NCBI RefSeq assembly: GCF_003058225.1
Contig: NZ_QBUG01000007.1
Span: forward strand, 1 to 64,000
Length of the DNA: 64,000 bases
Source of the DNA: Promicromonospora sp. AC04
GTDB taxonomy: Bacteria > Actinomycetota > Actinomycetes > Actinomycetales > Cellulomonadaceae
Reading direction: 5' to 3'
Part shown: positions 37,054-47,144 of the stretch, one piece after another
Numbering within the stretch: position 1 is the first letter of the stretch
How the letters are laid out: each line of letters opens with the position of its first letter
The notes under the pieces: model-generated
What the model was told of the DNA's origin: nothing
Seen by the model: only the letters and a program-made list of their open reading frames with translations
The model's database searches: none
Program-made: the position numbers and the translations under genes

Positions 37054-37416
37054 TTAGCGTGCTATGCGTCCGCCACGACGGATCCGCAGTGCCTCCAGCG
37101 CCTCCTCCAGGAGAGCGGCGCCGTCCTCGTCGGACCTGCGCTCCTTCACGTAGGCGAGGTGCGTCTTGTACGGCTCGTTCCGCACGGGAGCCGGCGGGTT
37201 CACCGGGTCCATCCCTGCGGGGAATCCGCAACGCGGGCAGTCCCACTGCGTGGGGGCCTCTACGTCCTCGCCGACCGAGAAGCTCGGTGCTGTCTCGTGC
37301 CCGTTGGCACACCAGTAAGAAACTCGGATACGAGGCGCGGTATCGCCCCGCTCCGTCTCTCCGAGAGGGCCGGCGCCTACCCGGCTCCCCCGAATCGCAT
37401 GACCGCCTGATGCCAC
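37054..37416 (-). CDS. rbpA: RNA polymerase-binding protein RbpA
   Basis: Actinobacterial factor that binds RNA polymerase and the principal sigma factor and stabilises open complexes, 120 residues. The N terminus reads IRGSRVGAG. The central RbpA core has the zinc-like Cys pairs (CANGH and CPRCG), and the C-terminal basic linker and sigma-interacting helix contain HLAYVKERRSDEDG and ALLEEALEALR. GTG at 37416 with GAGGGG upstream. Confidence 0.95.
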   Translation of the reverse strand: MASGGHAIRGSRVGAGPLGETERGDTAPRIRVSYWCANGHETAPSFSVGEDVEAPTQWDCPRCGFPAGMDPVNPPAPVRNEPYKTHLAYVKERRSDEDGAALLEEALEALRIRRGGRIAR

Positions 37417-37470
37417 GTCTGTCGTCCCCTCTGTGTGTGGCCGTCAGCTGCTAGGCGCTTGGCGACCGGG

Positions 37471-37713
37471 TCAGCTGACCTTCTGGATGAGTCCGAGCAG
37501 GACGATCACCACTGCCCACACGAGGGCGAAGGCGATTGTGATGCGGTTGAGGTTCCGCTCGGCCACGCCGGACGAGCCGGCGCCCATCGAGATTCCGCCA
37601 CCGAACATGTCGGACAGCCCGCCACCCTTGCCCTTGTGGAGCAGGATGAGCATGGTGAGGAAGCCGCTGGTCAGGACCAGCAGAACTTCCAGGATGATGC
37701 GGAGCGCGTCCAC
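37471..37713 (-). CDS. secG: Preprotein translocase subunit SecG
   Basis: Small subunit of the SecYEG channel, 80 residues with two membrane spans (IILEVLLVLTSGFLTMLILL and ITIAFALVWAVVIVLLGLI) joined by the typical HKGKGGGLSDMFGGG loop. GTG start at 37713. Follows tpiA in the conserved gap-pgk-tpiA-secG order. Confidence 0.95.
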   Translation of the reverse strand: MDALRIILEVLLVLTSGFLTMLILLHKGKGGGLSDMFGGGISMGAGSSGVAERNLNRITIAFALVWAVVIVLLGLIQKVS

Positions 37714-37922
37714 GGTTCACGTCCTCGGTTGTAGGTGTGCCGGGAGTCACCCGGCGGCGGATCGGTCAAGAGTAAGCGAGACGTACCTCACAGTGCGAAC
37801 GCCCTGCTCAGCGCTCTGCGGAGCCCTGAGCAGGAGTCACACCTGGAACATCACGCCCGAGTGAGAGTACCTCAGGGAGATTGCGTGACGGTCTCGGACC
37901 CGAGCGCAACAGGCTCAGGCTT

Positions 37923-37985
37923 GGTTGTGGGCGCGATCGTTGCTGCTACCCGCCCGTTTCAGGCGCAACGATCGCGCCCACAACC
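37923..37985 (-). terminator. Long-stem terminator of tpiA
   Basis: Perfect 21-bp arms (37923-37943 and 37965-37985, GGTTGTGGGC... / ...GCCCACAACC) with a 21-base loop. It starts 2 bp after the tpiA stop. No T-tract. Confidence 0.75.
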
Positions 37986-37987
37986 GA

Positions 37988-38782
37988 TCAGGCGGTGACG
38001 TGCGACTGGTAGCGGGCGATCCTTGCGAACTCCTCCGGGTCCAGGCTCGCGCCGCCCACCAGGGCGCCATCGACGTCGGGCTGCGCCATGATCTGCGCGA
38101 CGTTGCCCGACTTCACCGAGCCGCCGTACAGCACGCGCACGCCGTCGGCCGCGCCGGGGTCGCACAGCTCGCCGAGCACGCGGCGGATCGCGCCGCAGAC
38201 CTCCTGCGCGTCCTCCGGGGTGGCGACCTCGCCCGTGCCGATGGCCCAGACGGGCTCGTAGGCGATGACGATCTTCGCGATCTGCTCGGCCGGGACGTCG
38301 GCCAGCGCGGCCTCGACCTGCGCCAGCGTGTACGCGACCTGGTCACCGGCCTTGCGGACCTCGAGGCCCTCGCCGACGCACAGGATCGGGGTCAGGCCGT
38401 GCGCGAAGGCGGCGCGCACCTTGGCGTTCACCAGGTCGTCGGACTCCGCGTGGTACTCGCGGCGCTCGGAGTGCCCGATCACCACGTAGGTGCAGCCCAG
38501 CTTCTGCAGCATCGACCCGGAGATCTCACCGGTGTAGGCGCCGGACTCGTGCTTGGAGATGTCCTGGGCGCCGTAGACGAGCTCCAGCTTGTCGCCGTCC
38601 ACGAGCGTCTGCACCGACCGCAGGTCGGTGAACGGCGGCAGCACCGCCACCTCGACCGCCTGGTAGTCGTGCTTGGCGTCCTTCAGGGACCAGGACAGCT
38701 TCTGGACCGTGCTGATCGCCTGCTGGTGGTCCAGGTTCATCTTCCAGTTGCCCGCCATGAGCGGCGTGCGAGTGGTAGCCAC
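37988..38782 (-). CDS. tpiA: Triosephosphate isomerase
   Basis: Interconverts dihydroxyacetone phosphate and glyceraldehyde-3-phosphate, 264 residues. GNWKMN is at the N terminus, the catalytic His in GHSERREYH and the catalytic Glu in [10 protein letters not shown], followed by [13 protein letters not shown] start at 38782. Confidence 0.97.
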   Translation of the reverse strand: MATTRTPLMAGNWKMNLDHQQAISTVQKLSWSLKDAKHDYQAVEVAVLPPFTDLRSVQTLVDGDKLELVYGAQDISKHESGAYTGEISGSMLQKLGCTYVVIGHSERREYHAESDDLVNAKVRAAFAHGLTPILCVGEGLEVRKAGDQVAYTLAQVEAALADVPAEQIAKIVIAYEPVWAIGTGEVATPEDAQEVCGAIRRVLGELCDPGAADGVRVLYGGSVKSGNVAQIMAQPDVDGALVGGASLDPEEFARIARYQSHVTA

Positions 38783-38829
38783 GTGATTCTTCCTTCTCTT
38801 CAGAGGTACGTCGGGTCAGCCGGCGCGAG

Positions 38830-40029
38830 TCAGCCGGCGAGGACGGTCAGGCCGGGGAGCTCCTTGCCCTCCAGCAGCTCCAGGCTCGCGCCACCACCGG
38901 TCGAGATGTGGCTGAAACCGGCCTCGTCGAAGCCGAGCACACGCACGGCCGCTGCCGAGTCGCCGCCGCCCACGATGGAGAACCCGCCGGCCGTCGTCGC
39001 CTCGATGATGCCCTGCGCCACGGCCTTGGTCCCCGCGGCGAACGCCTCGAACTCGAAGACGCCCATGGGGCCGTTCCACGCGATGGTCTTGGCGTCGGCC
39101 AGCTTGTCGGCGAACAGCTTGCCCGACTCGGGGCCGATGTCGAGGCCAATGGTGCCGTCCGGGATCGACTCCGCGCCGACGATCTGGTGCGGCGCGTCCG
39201 CGGCGAACGAGTCCGCCGCGACGATGTCGACCGGCAGCACGATCTCGACGCCGTTCGCCTCCGCAGTGGCCAGGTAGCCCTTGACGGTGTCGATCTGGTC
39301 GGTCTCCAGCAGGCTGTTGCCCACCGAGTGGCCCTTGGCCGCCAGGAACGTGAAGACCATGCCGCCGCCGATGAGCAGGCGGTCGGCCTTGGTCAGGAGG
39401 TTCGCGATGACGCCCAGCTTGTCGGACACCTTCGAGCCGCCGAGCACGACGGCGTAGGGGCGCTCCGGGTCGCCGGTCGCCTTCGACAGCGACTCGACCT
39501 CGCTGCGCACCAGGTCGCCGGCCGCGGCGGGCAGCACCTGCGCGATGTCGTACACGGAGGCCTGCTTGCGGTGCACCACGCCGAAGCCGTCCGAGACGAA
39601 CGCGTCCGCGAGCTGCGCGAGCTCGCCGGCGAGCTCGGCCCGCTCCGCGTCGACCTTCGAGGTCTCGCGGGCGTCGAACCGGACGTTCTCCAGCAAGGCG
39701 ACCTGGCCGTCGGCCAGGGCCTCGACGGTCGCCTTGGCCGACGGGCCCACGAGGTCCTCGGCGAGCGCGACGTCCTGCCCGAGCAGCTCGCCCAGGCGGG
39801 CGGCGACCGGCGCCAGGGAGTACTGCGGGTCCGGCGTGCCCTTGGGGCGGCCGAGGTGGGCAAGGACGACGACGCGCGCGCCGGCGTCGGTCAGCCGCTT
39901 CAGCGTCGGCAGGGCGGCGCGGATGCGGCCGTCGTCAGTGATGGTCGTCCCGTCGAGCGGGACGTTGAAGTCGGAGCGGACCAGGACGCGCTTGCCGCGC
40001 AGGTCGCCGAGGGAGTCGATGGTCTTCAT
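38830..40029 (-). CDS. pgk: Phosphoglycerate kinase
   Basis: Makes ATP from 1,3-bisphosphoglycerate, 399 residues. N-terminal [14 protein letters not shown] and C-terminal [13 protein letters not shown] signatures are present. ATG at 40029 has GGAG 6 bases upstream; a GTG two codons earlier is less likely. Confidence 0.97.
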   Translation of the reverse strand: MKTIDSLGDLRGKRVLVRSDFNVPLDGTTITDDGRIRAALPTLKRLTDAGARVVVLAHLGRPKGTPDPQYSLAPVAARLGELLGQDVALAEDLVGPSAKATVEALADGQVALLENVRFDARETSKVDAERAELAGELAQLADAFVSDGFGVVHRKQASVYDIAQVLPAAAGDLVRSEVESLSKATGDPERPYAVVLGGSKVSDKLGVIANLLTKADRLLIGGGMVFTFLAAKGHSVGNSLLETDQIDTVKGYLATAEANGVEIVLPVDIVAADSFAADAPHQIVGAESIPDGTIGLDIGPESGKLFADKLADAKTIAWNGPMGVFEFEAFAAGTKAVAQGIIEATTAGGFSIVGGGDSAAAVRVLGFDEAGFSHISTGGGASLELLEGKELPGLTVLAG

Positions 40030-40060
40030 GAGCACTCCAGGTCGAGGTTCCGTTACATGA

Positions 40061-40104
40061 CGACGTCCGCGTGCGCCGGCTGGCCGATGCGCACGCGGAC
40101 GTCG
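40061..40104 (-). terminator. Long-stem hairpin between gap and pgk
   Basis: Perfect 16-bp arms (40061-40076 and 40089-40104, CGACGTCCGC... / ...GCGGACGTCG) with a 12-base loop, about 25 bp after the gap stop. No T-tract. It may reduce read-through from gap into pgk. Confidence 0.65.
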
Positions 40105-40128
40105 GGGTTCACGTCAGGGAGAGAGCGG

Positions 40129-41452
<1,324 letters not shown>

Positions 41453-42433
41453 TCACAGGTCGAGCAGGTCGGCCGACAGCCCCGCCTCGGTGTCGGGGAT
41501 GCCCAGCTCGAGAGCCCGCTTGTCCGCCGTCGACAGCAGCCGGCGGATCCGGCCCGCCACGGCGTCCTTGGACAGCTGCGGCTCGGCCAGGCGGCCCAGC
41601 TCCTCGAGCGACGCCTGCTTGTGCGCGAGGCGCAGCTCGCCGGCCTGGCGCAGGTGGTCGGGCAGCTCCTCGCCCAGGATCTCGAAGGCCCGCTGGACGC
41701 GCGCCCCGGCAGCCACGGCGGCCCGGGCGGAGCGGCGCAGGTTCGCGTCGTCGAAGTTCGCCAGGCGGTTGGCGGTGCCGCGCACCTCGCGGCGCTCCCG
41801 CCGCTCCTCCCAGACCTTGAGCGTCTCCGGCGCGCCGATGCGCTCCAGCATCCGTCCGATGGAGTCGCCGTCGCGGATCACCACGCGGTCGATGCCGCGC
41901 ACCTCGCGGGACTTGGCCGCGACGCCCAGGCGGCGGGCGGCTCCGACGAGCGCGAGCGCCGCCTCCGGCCCTGGGCTGGTCACCTCGAGCGCCATGGACC
42001 GCCCGGGCTCGGTCAGGGAGCCGTGCGCCAGGAACGCGCCGCGCCACACGGCCTCGGCCTCCTGCACGCCGGCGGACACGACCTCGGGCGCCAGGCCGCG
42101 CACGGGGCGGCCGCGGGCGTCGAGCAGGCCGGTCTGGCGGGCGAGCGACTCGCCCTCGCGCACCACGCGCACCACGAACCGCGAGCTCTTCCGCAGGCCG
42201 CCGGCCTGGACGACGATGAGCTCGCTCGTGTGCCCGTACAGGTCGTGGATGGCATGCCGCAGCCGGGTCGCCGCCGACTCGGTGTCGAGCTCTGCCTCGA
42301 TCACGACCCGACCGGAGATGATGTGGAGACCGCCCGAGAACCGCAGCGTCGCGGAGACCTCTGCCTTGCGGCACGACGTCTTCGCCACCCTCACCCGCGC
42401 GAGCTCCTCCTTGACCTGTCCCGTGAGCGCCAT
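41453..42433 (-). CDS. whiA: Sporulation-type regulator WhiA
   Basis: Conserved DNA-binding protein of Gram-positive bacteria, 326 residues, with a degenerate LAGLIDADG homing-endonuclease-like N-terminal part and a C-terminal HTH ([20 protein letters not shown]). In actinobacteria without sporulation it is linked to division and growth control. ATG at 42433. It is normally directly downstream of yvcK; here about 13.6 kb separate them. Confidence 0.94.
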   Translation of the reverse strand: MALTGQVKEELARVRVAKTSCRKAEVSATLRFSGGLHIISGRVVIEAELDTESAATRLRHAIHDLYGHTSELIVVQAGGLRKSSRFVVRVVREGESLARQTGLLDARGRPVRGLAPEVVSAGVQEAEAVWRGAFLAHGSLTEPGRSMALEVTSPGPEAALALVGAARRLGVAAKSREVRGIDRVVIRDGDSIGRMLERIGAPETLKVWEERRERREVRGTANRLANFDDANLRRSARAAVAAGARVQRAFEILGEELPDHLRQAGELRLAHKQASLEELGRLAEPQLSKDAVAGRIRRLLSTADKRALELGIPDTEAGLSADLLDL

Positions 42434-42546
42434 GGCGTCATCCTGCCATGGTCAAGCGCACGGTAACCCGGTGGAATCGCGGAAACACGGGCGAAATGTC
42501 CCGGCGTGTCGCCTCATTGGTCCTCCGGCCTGCGAGAATGCGCAGT

Positions 42547-43446
42547 TCATCGCGGCGCCTTCTCCCCCGCCGTCACGGCGAACGGCAGGTGGTTGCCCGC
42601 CAGCGGCGCCGCGCTCGTCCCGAAGTCCGTGAACGCGTGCGGCAGGTTCACCGCCCGGTTCAGGTCCAGGCGCAGCGTGTCGGACGTCGCGGGGGCCGCC
42701 TCGTCCACTGGGTCGCCGGTGCCGTCCGGCGTCGTGACCAGGAGCGCCCGCCACGGCGCGACGCCGTCGGCCTCGTCGCTGAAGACGATGGTGGGCGACG
42801 TGAGGGTGCCGGTGAGGGCAAGGGTTGCGAACCGCCCGCCGCGCACGAGGTCGACCTCGCCGAACACCTCGACGTGGTGCACCAGGCCCGGCTGGGCGGC
42901 GCCGACCGTTACGGACTCCGGCTCGTCGTACCAGCGCACGGGGGCGTCGAGCACCCAGGACGGGTCGTAGTCGAACGCGGGGACGCCCGTGAACTCCGTG
43001 CGGGTTGCGGCCTGCGGATCGCGCAGGCGCACGCCGTACCGGCCGGTGCGGACCACTACCTCGACCGCCACCTCGTGCGCGCCGTCCGCCCCGGCGGCGG
43101 AGCCGGCCCGCTCCTCCGGCAGGAACGTGCCGATGATGCGGCTGCGTCCCTCGCCGACGCCGATCGCCGTCGGGCCGTCCGGCACGACGCGCTCCCCCAC
43201 CAGTGCCGCCGTATCGCCCGGCGCGGGCCTGGTGTAGAGGACTCCGTCGGCGACCCACCACTCGCCGGGCACGCCGGGCAGGCGCCGCGGCGTCGCCGTG
43301 GGCCACAACAGCGCGACCGGGCTCAGCCACCCGTGCGGCTCCAGCAGCTCCCGCTCGCGAGCGGCGCGCCACGCGGCATGACCGCTCACGGCGTCGTCGT
43401 CGGCGGCGGTCGTGCCGGCCGTCCCAGTGTGCAGGGCCTCGGTCAT
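42547..43446 (-). CDS. DUF1684 family protein, copy A
   Basis: Protein of 299 residues of the DUF1684 family, function unknown. Typical stretches are ARERELLEPHGWLSPVALLW, PGEWWVADGVLYTRP and the C-terminal RAVNLPHAFTDFG. The C-terminal 45 residues are nearly identical to those of copy B (49147-50199), indicating duplication. ATG at 43446 with GGGAGGA 7 bases upstream. Last gene of the sulfur island on this strand; a 185-bp gap from the SsuD-like gene contains a possible separate promoter. Confidence 0.82.
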   Translation of the reverse strand: MTEALHTGTAGTTAADDDAVSGHAAWRAARERELLEPHGWLSPVALLWPTATPRRLPGVPGEWWVADGVLYTRPAPGDTAALVGERVVPDGPTAIGVGEGRSRIIGTFLPEERAGSAAGADGAHEVAVEVVVRTGRYGVRLRDPQAATRTEFTGVPAFDYDPSWVLDAPVRWYDEPESVTVGAAQPGLVHHVEVFGEVDLVRGGRFATLALTGTLTSPTIVFSDEADGVAPWRALLVTTPDGTGDPVDEAAPATSDTLRLDLNRAVNLPHAFTDFGTSAAPLAGNHLPFAVTAGEKAPR

Positions 43447-43574
43447 GTCGTTTCCTCCCGGTCGGGGTGCCGGCTGGCGCGGGCTTTGACCCCACCGCAC
43501 ACGACGGGCGGGCGGCGGAAAGGGTTGTCCCGGGCAGCGGGTGAAGTCGCGGTGCCATACCCATCCAAACGAAT

Positions 43575-43608
43575 AGGCATTCGATCGGTAGGATATTACG
43601 CCTCGAAA
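43575..43608 (-). promoter_or_regulatory. AT-rich promoter-like region upstream of DUF1684 copy A
   Basis: An AT-rich island in a GC-rich gap. On the minus strand it reads ATATCCTACC...GCCTATTC, which resembles the CCTATC elements upstream of the leader peptide (55960-55976). It suggests a second promoter under the same regulator; weak evidence. Confidence 0.35.
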
Positions 43609-43631
43609 ATTACGTCGCTCCCCAGGTCGTG

Positions 43632-44822
43632 TCAACGAATCACGCCACCGGCCCGCGCCGTGATGCCCCGTTCGTCCAGGAGCGGGCGCACCCCCTCGGC
43701 GAACCAGTACGCCTCCTCCAGGTGCGGGTACCCGGACAGCACGAACTCGTCGAAGCCCGCCTCGTGGTACTCCGCCACCAGGTCGGCGACCTCCTCGTGG
43801 CTGCCGACGAGCGCCGTCCCCGCGCCGCCCCGCACCAGCCCGACGCCGACCCACAGCCCCGGGTGGATCTCCAGCTCGCGCGCGTCGCCCGCCGCGGCGA
43901 GCCGGCCGCCGTCGTGCAGCGCGGCCATCCGCCGCTGCCCCACGGATCCCGACGTCGTCAGGACGAGCTGGGCGTCGGCCACCTGCTTGGGGCTGAGCTC
44001 GTCGAGCCAGCGCTGCGCCACCTCCCACGCGTCGGACGACCGGTCGCGGGTCAGGACGTGCAGCCGCACGCCGAACCGCAGGATCCGGCCTCGCTCGGCG
44101 GCCAGCTCGCGGACGCGCTCGATCTTGCGTGCCGCCTGCTCCGGCGGCTCGCCCCACGTCAGGTAGACGTCGGCGTGCTCGGCCGCGACCGGGAGCGCCG
44201 CCTCGGACGACCCGCCGAACCAGATCTCGGGCGTCGGGTCGGGCGGCGCGAGGCTGCGTGCCCCCTCGATGCGGTAGTGCCGGCCGGTGTGGTCGAACGG
44301 TTCGGCGGCGCCGTCGGACGAACCGACGGACCACACGCCGCGCAGCACCTCGAGGAACTCGGCAGTGCGGTCGTACCGCTCGTCGTGGTCGAGCCAGTCG
44401 CCGAACCGGCGCAGCTCGACCTCGTCGCCGCCCGTGACGACGTTGAGCAGCACCCGCCCGCCCGAGAAGCGTTGCAGGGTGGCCGCCATCTGTGCGGCGA
44501 GCGTCGGGGAGACCAGCCCGGGCCGCAGCGCGACGAGGAACTTCAGGCGCTCGGTCTGGCTCAGCACCGCCGCCGTGCTGAGCCAGGCGTCCTCGCTCCA
44601 GGTGCCGGTCGGGGTGAGCACGGCGTCGTAGCCGAGGCGGTCGGCGGCGCGCGCGACGTCGCCCAGGTACTCGACGGTCGGCTCCCGCAGGCCGGCTGCC
44701 GAGCCGCGGGCATCCTTCGCGTGCGCGCTGCCGACGATGCCGCGGGCGTCGCCGTTGGTCGGCAGGAACCAGTGCACGCCGGCGGGGCGCCGGCCGGGGT
44801 CCGGGGCGGCCGGCGTCGTCAT
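43632..44822 (-). CDS. ssuD: FMNH2-dependent alkanesulfonate monooxygenase (SsuD-like)
   Basis: Luciferase-like monooxygenase of 396 residues that would release sulfite from alkanesulfonates using reduced flavin and oxygen. It follows E. coli SsuD closely along its length: VHWFLPTNGD at the N terminus, ADRLGYDAVLTPTG, RLKFLVALRPGLVSPT, YLTWGEPPEQ, SVGQRRMAALHDGGR, and LWVGVGLVRGGAGTALVG then LSGYPHLEEAY. ATG at 44822 overlaps the upstream gene stop (ATGA). No dedicated flavin reductase gene (ssuE) was recognised nearby. Confidence 0.9.
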   Translation of the reverse strand: MTTPAAPDPGRRPAGVHWFLPTNGDARGIVGSAHAKDARGSAAGLREPTVEYLGDVARAADRLGYDAVLTPTGTWSEDAWLSTAAVLSQTERLKFLVALRPGLVSPTLAAQMAATLQRFSGGRVLLNVVTGGDEVELRRFGDWLDHDERYDRTAEFLEVLRGVWSVGSSDGAAEPFDHTGRHYRIEGARSLAPPDPTPEIWFGGSSEAALPVAAEHADVYLTWGEPPEQAARKIERVRELAAERGRILRFGVRLHVLTRDRSSDAWEVAQRWLDELSPKQVADAQLVLTTSGSVGQRRMAALHDGGRLAAAGDARELEIHPGLWVGVGLVRGGAGTALVGSHEEVADLVAEYHEAGFDEFVLSGYPHLEEAYWFAEGVRPLLDERGITARAGGVIR

Positions 44823-45949
44823 GCCGGCACCTCCTCGACGCGGGCCGGCGGGTCGACGGCGGTGAAGCCGGCGGCCCGGCGCTCGTCGAGCGGGCCCCAC
44901 AGGTCGGTCCGGACCTCGGCCCGCACCTGGGGGATCACCTCCTGCGCGAACCGCCGCAGCACGTCCTCCTGCTGCGCCGGGGCGAGCAGGTGGTTCACGG
45001 AGACCGCCTGCAGCACGTGGCCGAACGAGGAGTGGTAGTCGAGGATCTTCTCCGCCACCCGCTCGGGCGAGCCCACGAGTGCCGGGCCCCGCTCGACGGC
45101 CTCCTCGACGGTCCGGAAGCTGGTCACCTTGCCGATGGCGCCCGGCGCGTGCTTCCGCTGGTCCTGCTGGCGCACCTGGCCCTCGTAGATCGGCCGGTAC
45201 TGCTCGACGGCCTCCTCGGTGGTGTCGGCCAGGAACAGGCCGCCCGACCCGGCGCCCACGAACCCGTAGGCCGGGTCGTGCCCGGCGGCCGCGTACTGCT
45301 CGCGGTACCGGTCGATCAGCACGCCGTAGTTCTCGCGGGGCTGGAGCGCGTTGGCGCTGACTATCGGGTCGCCGTGCTCGGCCGCCAGGTCGACGGCGAA
45401 CTGCGACGTCGCCGAGCCGTGCCAGATGCGGAACGGGCCCGCGAACGGGCGCGGCAGGGTGGTCGCGTGCTCCAGCCGGTGCCGGTGCCTGCCCTCCCAC
45501 GTGACGTCCTCGGTGGACAGGAGGAGCCGGAGGAGCTCGTAGTTCTCCCGCAGGTACTCGTACTGCTTGGTGATGTCCAGGCCGAGCAGCGGGTACTGCA
45601 GGTCCTCGTTGCCCTTGCCGATCACGATCTCCAGCCGGCCGCGGCTGAGCTGGTCGACCGTCGCCAGGTCCTCCGCGAGCCGGATCGGGTCGTGCAGGGA
45701 CAGGACGGTGACGCCCGTGGAGAGCAGGATGCGGGACGTACGGGCGGCGATGGCGCCCAGCAGGACGGTCGGGGCCGACGACAGCACCGGCCCGGCGTGC
45801 CGCTCCCCGACGGCGAAGGAGTCGAACCCGAGCTCCTCCGCCAGCACCGCCGTCTCGACTATCCGGTTCAGCCGGTCGGCGGGCGGCACCTCCTGGCCCG
45901 TGACGGGGTGCGGCGGGTTGAACGCGATGTCCAGGACCTGGAAGCGCAT
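44819..45949 (-). CDS. Luciferase-like flavin-dependent monooxygenase
   Basis: Bacterial-luciferase-fold protein of 376 residues. Recognisable are MRFQVLDIAFNPPHPVTG, the LGFDSFAVGERHAGP strand-helix, TSRILLSTGVTVLSLHDPIR and RGRLEIVIGKGNEDLQYPL. It belongs to a different subgroup from SsuD. Start and stop overlap the neighbouring genes (TGATG and ATGA). In this cluster it probably attacks another organosulfur compound. Confidence 0.85.
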   Translation of the reverse strand: MRFQVLDIAFNPPHPVTGQEVPPADRLNRIVETAVLAEELGFDSFAVGERHAGPVLSSAPTVLLGAIAARTSRILLSTGVTVLSLHDPIRLAEDLATVDQLSRGRLEIVIGKGNEDLQYPLLGLDITKQYEYLRENYELLRLLLSTEDVTWEGRHRHRLEHATTLPRPFAGPFRIWHGSATSQFAVDLAAEHGDPIVSANALQPRENYGVLIDRYREQYAAAGHDPAYGFVGAGSGGLFLADTTEEAVEQYRPIYEGQVRQQDQRKHAPGAIGKVTSFRTVEEAVERGPALVGSPERVAEKILDYHSSFGHVLQAVSVNHLLAPAQQEDVLRRFAQEVIPQVRAEVRTDLWGPLDERRAAGFTAVDPPARVEEVPA

Positions 45950-47064
45950 CAGGCCGCCACCTCCTGAGCCGCCGCACGGTCGCGCCGCGCCACGCCCTCC
46001 TTGACCAGCGGGATGACGTACCGGCCGAAGTCGATGGCGTCGTCGAGCAGGTCGTAGCCGCGCGCCGAGATGACCCGCACGCCCAGGTCGTAGTAGGCGA
46101 GCAGCGCCTCGGCGACCTGCTCGGGCGTGCCGACCAGCGCGTTGGAGTTCCCGGCACCGCCGGTCGCCTTCGCGGTCACGGTCCACAGCGCGGTGTCGAA
46201 CCGCTCGCCCTGGGCGGCGATCTCCAGGAGGCGCTGCGACCCCGCGTTCTCGGGCTTGTCGATCGGGTGGCGCCGGCTCAGGACGCCGCCCTGCGCGGCC
46301 TTGCGCGCCTCGATCCGGCCGAGGATGTCGTATGCCTTGTCCCAGGCCAGCTTCTCGGTGGGCGCGATGATCGGCCGGAACGCGGCGTGGATCCGCGGCG
46401 GCGTCGCCCGGCCGGCCGCTGCCGCCTCGGCGTGCACGCGGGCGATCTGCTCGGCGGTGCGGTCCAGCGGCTCGCCCCAGACGGCGTAGATGTCGGCCTC
46501 GGCCGCGCCGACCGGGTAGGCCGCCTCCGACGAGCCGCCGAACGAGATGGTGGGCACGTGCCCGTCGACCGGCTTCGCGTCCAGTACGAAGTCGTCGAGG
46601 TCGTAGAACTCGCCGTGGTGGTCGAACGGCTCGGCGCTGGTCCACGCCCGCTTCACTATCTGGATGTACTCGCGGGTGCGGGCGTACCGCTGGTCCTTCG
46701 TGAGGGTGTCGCCCTCGCGGCCCTGCTCGTGGTCGTTGCCGCCCGAGATGAAGTGCACCGACAGCCGGCCGCCCGAGAGCTGGTCCAGCGTCGCGAACGT
46801 CTTCGCCGCGTACGTCGGGTACGAGACGTTGGGCCGGTGCGCCAGCAGCAGCTCGATCGACGGCACGTGCGCTGCGACGTGGGCCGCGAGCGCGGCAGGC
46901 TCGGGCCCGGACGAGCCGTAGGCGAACAGAACGCGGGTCCAGCCGTTGTCCTCGTGGGCGCGCACTATGCGGACCAGGTAGTCGGGGTCGAAGGGCTTGG
47001 TCGTGCGCTCGGTGGTCTCGGAGGCGTTGCTGGTGGCGGCGATGCCGAGGAACTCGACGGGCAT
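45949..47064 (-). CDS. Luciferase-like flavin-dependent monooxygenase (SsuD/sulfone-type subgroup)
   Basis: Flavin monooxygenase of 371 residues starting MPVEFLGIAATSNASE. Typical for the subgroup are VLFAYGSSGPEP, LLLAHRPNVSYPTYAAKTFA, RLSVHFISGGNDHEQGREGD and DIYAVWGEPLDRTAEQI. ATG at 47064 with AAGGAG 7 bases upstream. Likely acts on a sulfonate or sulfone; the exact substrate is not deducible. First of three overlapping monooxygenase genes. Confidence 0.85.
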   Translation of the reverse strand: MPVEFLGIAATSNASETTERTTKPFDPDYLVRIVRAHEDNGWTRVLFAYGSSGPEPAALAAHVAAHVPSIELLLAHRPNVSYPTYAAKTFATLDQLSGGRLSVHFISGGNDHEQGREGDTLTKDQRYARTREYIQIVKRAWTSAEPFDHHGEFYDLDDFVLDAKPVDGHVPTISFGGSSEAAYPVGAAEADIYAVWGEPLDRTAEQIARVHAEAAAAGRATPPRIHAAFRPIIAPTEKLAWDKAYDILGRIEARKAAQGGVLSRRHPIDKPENAGSQRLLEIAAQGERFDTALWTVTAKATGGAGNSNALVGTPEQVAEALLAYYDLGVRVISARGYDLLDDAIDFGRYVIPLVKEGVARRDRAAAQEVAA

Positions 47065-47144
47065 GGGGGTTCTCCTTCGGTACGGGGCGGGTGCTGGATG
47101 ACGGCGGTGCGGGGCGGGACGACGACAGCGGGGGCGGAGCCGGG

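Noticed and set aside
43446-43564. A second Cys-rich leader peptide before DUF1684 copy A
   Set aside because: The short frames starting at the ATGs near 43564 have no cluster of Cys codons and no nearby stop, so no leader could be supported.
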